Assembly (NCBI GenBank): GCA_025454405.1
Contig: JALOON010000030.1
Span: 1 to 54,285 of the forward strand
DNA length: 54,285 bases
Reading direction: 5' to 3'
Origin: Oscillatoriaceae cyanobacterium Prado104
GTDB lineage: Bacteria > Cyanobacteriota > Cyanobacteriia > Cyanobacteriales > Microcoleaceae
Every line of letters begins with the position of its first letter. The stretch's first letter is position 1. A program made the translations under genes and the position numbers. Shown piece by piece: positions 51,801 through 54,285 of this stretch. The notes beneath the pieces were generated by a model. That model was given only the letters and a program-made list of their open reading frames with translations, had not been told where the DNA came from and did not search any database.

Positions 51801-53697
51801 TTGCTCCAAATTTCCCATATCCCAAATTCGGCCAGTAACAAACTTCTCCATTGCGAATGCGTGCGATATCTGTCAATCCATCCCCTGACATATCTGCCAG
51901 GTAAATCGATTGGGTACTGTCGAAAAATACAATGCGCGGCCCTTTCTCTTCATCCCAGGAGTGATGGACTTTTTCTGCTGCACCAAACCCATCTTCTGCT
52001 AAGGATGGATGCCAGACGAAACAATCATCCTCGGCAATCAAAATGTCGCTGTGTCCGTCGCCATTCAAGTCGATAAACTTTAAGTTCGGGTTATCCCAAT
52101 CCAAGTTCGGTAAAGATTTAAATGCAACAAATGATTCCCAATCTTCCTCGCGAGTGCGTTCGTAAAAACCAGGAGTATAACCGCGTAAAGTTACCAAGTC
52201 AAGTTGACCGTCGCCTGCTAAGTCGAGAAATTGCGCGCCGTTATTTAAACCCGTTGCAGGTTTGCTAGCAACTAACTCAACCGGGGCAAAAGTTGTTTCG
52301 ATCTGCTTTTTACCGTCGATTTCGACAGTGTTAATCGGGCTGAGATTGCGCTTGTAAAACCATCCATTGCCCTGTTCGGTCAAAATTCCCGATAAGCCTT
52401 CTCCATCCAAATCGACCCATTGATATTTTGTGCCATCCAGTCCGTAAGGTAAATTTTCCAAACTGGCGCGATCGACTTCCCGCACTGTCTCGTCAATGTT
52501 GGCTTCAGTATAAGTAAATTCCAGCGGGGGCAAGGATTTCTGAATGTAACCGCCTTCAGAATTGTGCTTGTATCCCGTCTGTTTTACTGACAGTAATAAC
52601 GAATAAATTGGATTGCGAACGTCGGTCGGATTTTGCTCGTAAGAATAAGTGAAATCAGTCGATCGCACCAAACAATCTTGCCCGACACCTTTTTCTGCTG
52701 GAAAGTGATGAAACATCAGCACGCGCTGACACAACCGATACGTCCGCACTTCAAAACCAGAACGATAGGAGGAGAACGGATCTTGTCGCAGAGTCTCAGT
52801 AGTCCATTGCTCTGGTTCTTGAGAAATCGGACTGGTGCGATCGTGTTCTCCGTAGTCAAATACTACTTCAAACAACCAATCTTTTCGCAGGTTCAAATTT
52901 TCATTGGATTGTCGAGGTGTTTTATTTCCGTATTTGATGCGCTTCAAATAACGATTTGCTGCGCGACTCTCTGAAGTTCGATTTCGCTCGTGCGTCTGTG
53001 TCGTATCGATCCCGACCGAATGGTTTTTATCTTCTGACTTGTATTTATAGAGCATAGCATTGCCGCGATCGTCATAACTTTCGCAGATCGACCAGCTAAA
53101 AATCCGAGTAGAATCGCTCGGATCGACGATTCGACTTTCGGCAGTTTTGCCATACAGAGTTGTAACATTGTCTTTGGAGATCGATCGCCAATGAACCTCT
53201 CCCGAATCTAATTTTGTCCAGCGTTCGATTCGCGCAAATAAACCCTCGATTCGGGGACGATATTTGCGAATGCGATATCCATCCCGATCGGTTTCATCAA
53301 ACTTGCCATCAACTCCGATCGCCGGAACTAAGTCTTCTGCGCCAGAAAGAATAAAAACATCGGATTCTTCTGAATCAAGATAGCGAGGTAGACCTTGATC
53401 CGTCTTGCGCGCAATGAAGGGCAGCGATAGATTCCAACCCAAACCAAATATGCCATTACCGGCACCAGAATCGTAGGATAGAGATAACTGCGGTCCGAAC
53501 CCAGAACGACCGGGACCGATCGCAATGGGAACCGACATCGAACCCGTTCCCGTTACCGGATTGGCGGCGAATTTTTCGCCCATTCCTTTAATTGCACCGC
53601 CACCTTTAGGCAGCGATACCGCAGGCGGTAGAGAGAAGTAGTTTTTATCGGTTTCGGTTGTCGGGCGATCGCTATTTTTATTGCTGCTGGCTGCCAT
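45853..53697 (-). CDS. TcB-TcC fusion toxin with predicted PIN-type RNase at the C-terminus
   Basis: The 2614-residue protein is a BC cocoon of a Tc toxin. It starts with an SpvB domain (LPKGGGAIKGMGEKF, PVTGTGSMSVPI, LSYDSGAGNGIFGLGWNLS), then FG-GAP/VCBS-like blade repeats (DLNGDGHSDIL, DMSGDGLTDI, DIDGSGTTDILYL, ~430-730), the TcB middle region, RHS/YD repeats, and the RHS core end (GLYYHGARYYAAWLGRW, ~2215, with DPDG ~30 residues later). A Gly/Ala membrane-like region and a GTRA repeat linker precede the payload (2481-2614). The payload has D, E, D, D in PIN order: TIVDANVL, QLREFLD, TTADAAL, ILTGDGRL. AGGAGAAAC precedes the ATG. A dispersed palindrome is translated near residue 955. Confidence 0.87.
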   Translation of the reverse strand: MAASSNKNSDRPTTETDKNYFSLPPAVSLPKGGGAIKGMGEKFAANPVTGTGSMSVPIAIGPGRSGFGPQLSLSYDSGAGNGIFGLGWNLSLPFIARKTDQGLPRYLDSEESDVFILSGAEDLVPAIGVDGKFDETDRDGYRIRKYRPRIEGLFARIERWTKLDSGEVHWRSISKDNVTTLYGKTAESRIVDPSDSTRIFSWSICESYDDRGNAMLYKYKSEDKNHSVGIDTTQTHERNRTSESRAANRYLKRIKYGNKTPRQSNENLNLRKDWLFEVVFDYGEHDRTSPISQEPEQWTTETLRQDPFSSYRSGFEVRTYRLCQRVLMFHHFPAEKGVGQDCLVRSTDFTYSYEQNPTDVRNPIYSLLLSVKQTGYKHNSEGGYIQKSLPPLEFTYTEANIDETVREVDRASLENLPYGLDGTKYQWVDLDGEGLSGILTEQGNGWFYKRNLSPINTVEIDGKKQIETTFAPVELVASKPATGLNNGAQFLDLAGDGQLDLVTLRGYTPGFYERTREEDWESFVAFKSLPNLDWDNPNLKFIDLNGDGHSDILIAEDDCFVWHPSLAEDGFGAAEKVHHSWDEEKGPRIVFFDSTQSIYLADMSGDGLTDIARIRNGEVCYWPNLGYGKFGAKVTMDNSPWFDAPDIFNQRRIVLADIDGSGTTDILYLSGEGVQVYFNQSGNSWSAKRVVKSFPAIDNTVSVTAIDLLGNGTACLVWSSPLPGNATCAMRYIDLMGGQKPHLLIKTVNNMGAETVVQYAPSTKFYLQDKFAGKPWITKLPFPVHVVERVETRDYISGNRFVTRYAYHHGYFDGEEREFRGFGFVEQWDTEDYGAFQQAGGTNALEENLHVPPVLTKTWFHTGVYLDSQQISQQFEGEYYREPNQSELAFAASLLPDTILPEGLTVEEEREAGRSLKGRILRQEIYALDGSDKEEYPYSVSERNYEIQLLQSRSPLAPLKKGGTGVNHAVFFTRDRETIDYHYERSFILDPTDPEPDPKKKRKIFDPRVTHAMTLDVDEFGNVLKSVAIAYSRRNPAYPEQTKTVITYTENRVTNKPNELDWYRIGVPVETRTYELTGYSKTGNRYQISDFVQPDPTNPNSLVLIFDSEINYEDRPTNGKQRRLIEQVRSIYRPNSQANSIDPTCLSLGEVESLALPCESFKLAFTPGLLAQIYGSKISNSDLNALLLAEGKYNQQDGNWWIASGRQNFDPAKFYLSTETKDPFGNVYTSTYDAYHLLVTQTIDSIANTIQVRNNYRVLQPEEITDANQNRVRVAFDALGMVVGTAVMGKVAENKGDNLTNFVADLDESSIANYTDNPLTNPHSILANATTRLVYDLDRYRRTRQVLPDGSETGQPAVVCTLARETHAADLAIGEQTKIQHSFLYSDGFGREIQTKIQAEPGLAPGRNPDGSLKRNAAGKLILEETNPRWVGTGRTIFNNKGKPVKKYEPFFSATHRYETERDLVEWGVTPIIHYDPLERVIRTDLPNGTFSKVEFDAWQQITWDENDTVLESEWYVDRASPNPSNPEPGDRGMRAAWLAAKHANTPAVAHLDTLARTFLTIADNGLATDGTTQKYETRVELDIEGNQRSVTDALGRKVMVYDYDLLGHQIRQRSMDAGVRWMLNNVAGNPIRMWDSLDRTFSTRYDALQRPTHVFVRVGTADSRLLERLVYGETHAETDRNLRGQLYQHYDGAGVATNDRYDFKGNLLQSSRQFAQNYQETVDWMALRDLTDLGAIVSAAALQLESEQFTALTRYDALNRAIALITPHHSDIRPNIIQPSYNEANLLEKVDLWLRQTAIPVGLLDSTTANLHAVTNINYNAKGQRKLIEYGNEVRTHYDYDEKTFRLTRLLTIRSRLGEDETQSVQDLRYTYDPVGNITHIYDRADIQNIIYFRNQRVEPSSSYEYDPLYRLLKATGREHLGQTGGVLNPSRQIDHDDAFRMNLPHPSDGNAMGNYTERYEYDAVGNIIAMIHQAVRGGWTRHYAYNEPSSIEAGKTNNRLSRTSLPGDLPGVLSARYEYDACGNMTRMPHLPLMQWDDHDQLQASSKQVVNNGSTPEITYYVYDASGQRVRKVTERQAAPGQTSTRMKERIYLGGFEIYREYENDGNTRKLERETLHVMDDRKRIALVETKTLDTTDNTNLNVSLTRYQYDNHLGSACLELDEAGNVISYEEYYPYGSTSYQAGRSAAEVGLKRYRYTGKERDEETGLYYHGARYYAAWLGRWSSFDPAIYKASTFEYATYQPYVYVQNKPVIAFDPDGEAINFLAAAVGAAVGAVIGGGIEAGRQLITEGRVSNWGAVGASAAGGAVSGAVAGLTMGASLAVQATAAAVAGVAGGATTRALTGQQQTLGAAVQDAAIGLVTFGVVRGGSAAISALRGGASTAASSGTRTALSSGTRATASSGTRAAAGSGARATASSGTRAAAGSGTRATASSGTRAAAGSGTRATAGSGTRATATEAVEAARPTAAATTASGSRPPTIVDANVLARAADQGNPNALAAIRSGDPRITFSQLREFLDVTSEVQQVQRAQFLLEEGVTPLSPRVAQLTTPELRDTFWQIARQQGAGDTTADAALVIHGRQTGYPILTGDGRLIGTIQDTLRIPGVTFIRVNW
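46320..46560 (-). repeat. 24-bp coding repeats (GTRA units) before the toxin payload
   Basis: The protein linker repeats SGTRATAS/SGTRAAAG every 8 residues about nine times. On the + strand the DNA unit is GTTCCTGAACCTGCGGTTGC plus four bases, with two alternating variants (48-bp higher-order period). It tethers the PIN domain to the cocoon end. Confidence 0.8.
50806..50845 (-). repeat. Dispersed palindromic repeat inserted in frame in the TcBC gene
   Basis: CCCCCCCTTTTTAAGGGGGG then CTAGGGGGGATCTAGAT on the + strand is the same element as at 20960-21210, 23360 and 29290-29690. Read through, it adds the peptide SRSPLAPLKKGGTG near residue 955 without breaking the frame. Confidence 0.85.
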
Positions 53698-54285
53698 CAG
53701 TTTCTCCTCTACTGCGAAAAGAAGTAAAGTTTCAATCGCTCGCTCGCGAGTTACGAAAGACTGAGATGCTTTTTGAGGGAATGCAAGGGCGATCGGCTTT
53801 TCTCTACAGATTGGAATAAACTAACACAACCCAAAAAACGCTACAAGTCACTCGTTTAAGCGACTTGACAAATCAACTCTTTTATGATACGAACTAAATT
53901 TGTTTGTCGCGACAAGTTTTTAACTAATAACTGAATATCGGGTGTTTTGCCGAGAGGAACCAAATTAAAAAGACGGCGACCGACAGGGGAGTGCGTTCGG
54001 AAGTTTTGTATCGATCGGTTGTTGAAAAAGATTTTGTCGGTCAAATTTTAGCAATTTTGCAGGCGATTAATTGACTTAGCATCAATAAATCGCTTTTGTT
54101 CGCGGTGGCTGCAAGCTATTGAGTGAAAAACTTTTTTGATGTCGCTTCTTCTGAGATGGCAGAGTTTTATCGAGCAGCGCCCGCACTGCCTCCAGATTCC
54201 GATCGAATGAAAATGCCAGCACAGGTAATAGCCGTACTCCGGAACGATTAATGCCGGACATTTAATCCCCGTAAGGAAAGGTTCA
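53698..54285. other. Upstream region of the Tc operon; right edge
   Basis: Must contain the promoter for the toxin genes. CAAGTCACTCGTTTAAGCGACTTG (first part 53845-53860 pairing with its end) is a good inverted repeat, 53844-53869, a candidate operator or terminator. No tRNA or known gene is recognised. Confidence 0.4.
54123..54251 (+). CDS. Possible 42-residue protein
   Basis: GTG at 54123 opens a frame VKNFFDVASSEMAEFYRAAP and onward to TAA at 54249. The product is acidic at first and then hydrophobic (MPAQVIAVLRND). No ribosome binding site or family is recognised. Listed only because its codon pattern looks better than chance. Confidence 0.15.
   Translation: MKNFFDVASSEMAEFYRAAPALPPDSDRMKMPAQVIAVLRND

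Noticed and set aside
53856..54044. 62-codon minus-strand frame at the right edge
   Set aside because: No start signals or recognisable sequence; it overlaps an inverted repeat and looks like chance.

Overview
The window looks like accessory DNA of a filamentous cyanobacterium, probably in the Oscillatoria/Microcoleus range. The octamer GCGATCGC (HIP1) is everywhere, short palindromic GC-rich repeats are scattered between genes, and many families seen here are typical of such genomes (WYL-type CRISPR protein of the TIGR03985 kind, Csx3 fused to a P-loop domain, XisI, LabA-like NYN). The left edge carries the 3' part of a plasmid/phage-type primase-helicase, so the window may lie on a plasmid or next to an integrated element. 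This placement is an inference.

Layout. 1-4500: primase-helicase end with iteron-like repeats, then a coiled-coil protein and sparse DNA. 4554-29248: a large type III-B CRISPR-Cas locus. It runs: a WYL-like regulator and a small HD hydrolase (+); a cas2 remnant, leader and 34-repeat array (+); a minus-strand operon of 2TM-SAVED, cas10/cmr2, cmr3, cmr4, cmr5, a Cmr6-Cmr1-like double RAMP and csx1; a plus-strand tandem Csx3-P-loop gene; four accessory genes or repeats (LRR protein, lipoprotein, membrane protein); then, mirror-imaged on the minus strand, a 23-repeat array, leader, cas2, cas1 and a group II-like reverse transcriptase. 29738-31961: a ubiquitin-like conjugation operon (Ubl, E2, JAB-E1 fusion). 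32093-33593: small genes including a NYN-domain protein. 33690-53697: a Tc (toxin complex) locus on the minus strand with a split TcA, an xisI remnant, and a TcB-TcC fusion ending in a predicted PIN RNase. The right end has nothing I can name.

How the CRISPR part may work. Cas10 keeps the cyclase GGDD motif but has no HD nuclease domain, and the Cmr4-like backbone subunit seems to lack its RNA-cleaving aspartate. Immunity would then depend on cyclic oligoadenylate signalling to Csx1 (CARF-HEPN RNase) and the membrane SAVED protein, with the tandem Csx3 as the off-switch. For adaptation, the reverse transcriptase and Cas1 are in different frames joined at an A9 run. A -1 shift there gives a continuous 695-residue RT-Cas1 with no stop in between. 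Spacers in both arrays are unusually rich in perfect stem-loops, which fits acquisition from structured RNA or terminators. I rate these two points as the most interesting in the window.

All family names come from motif reading and memory of the families; no search was run.
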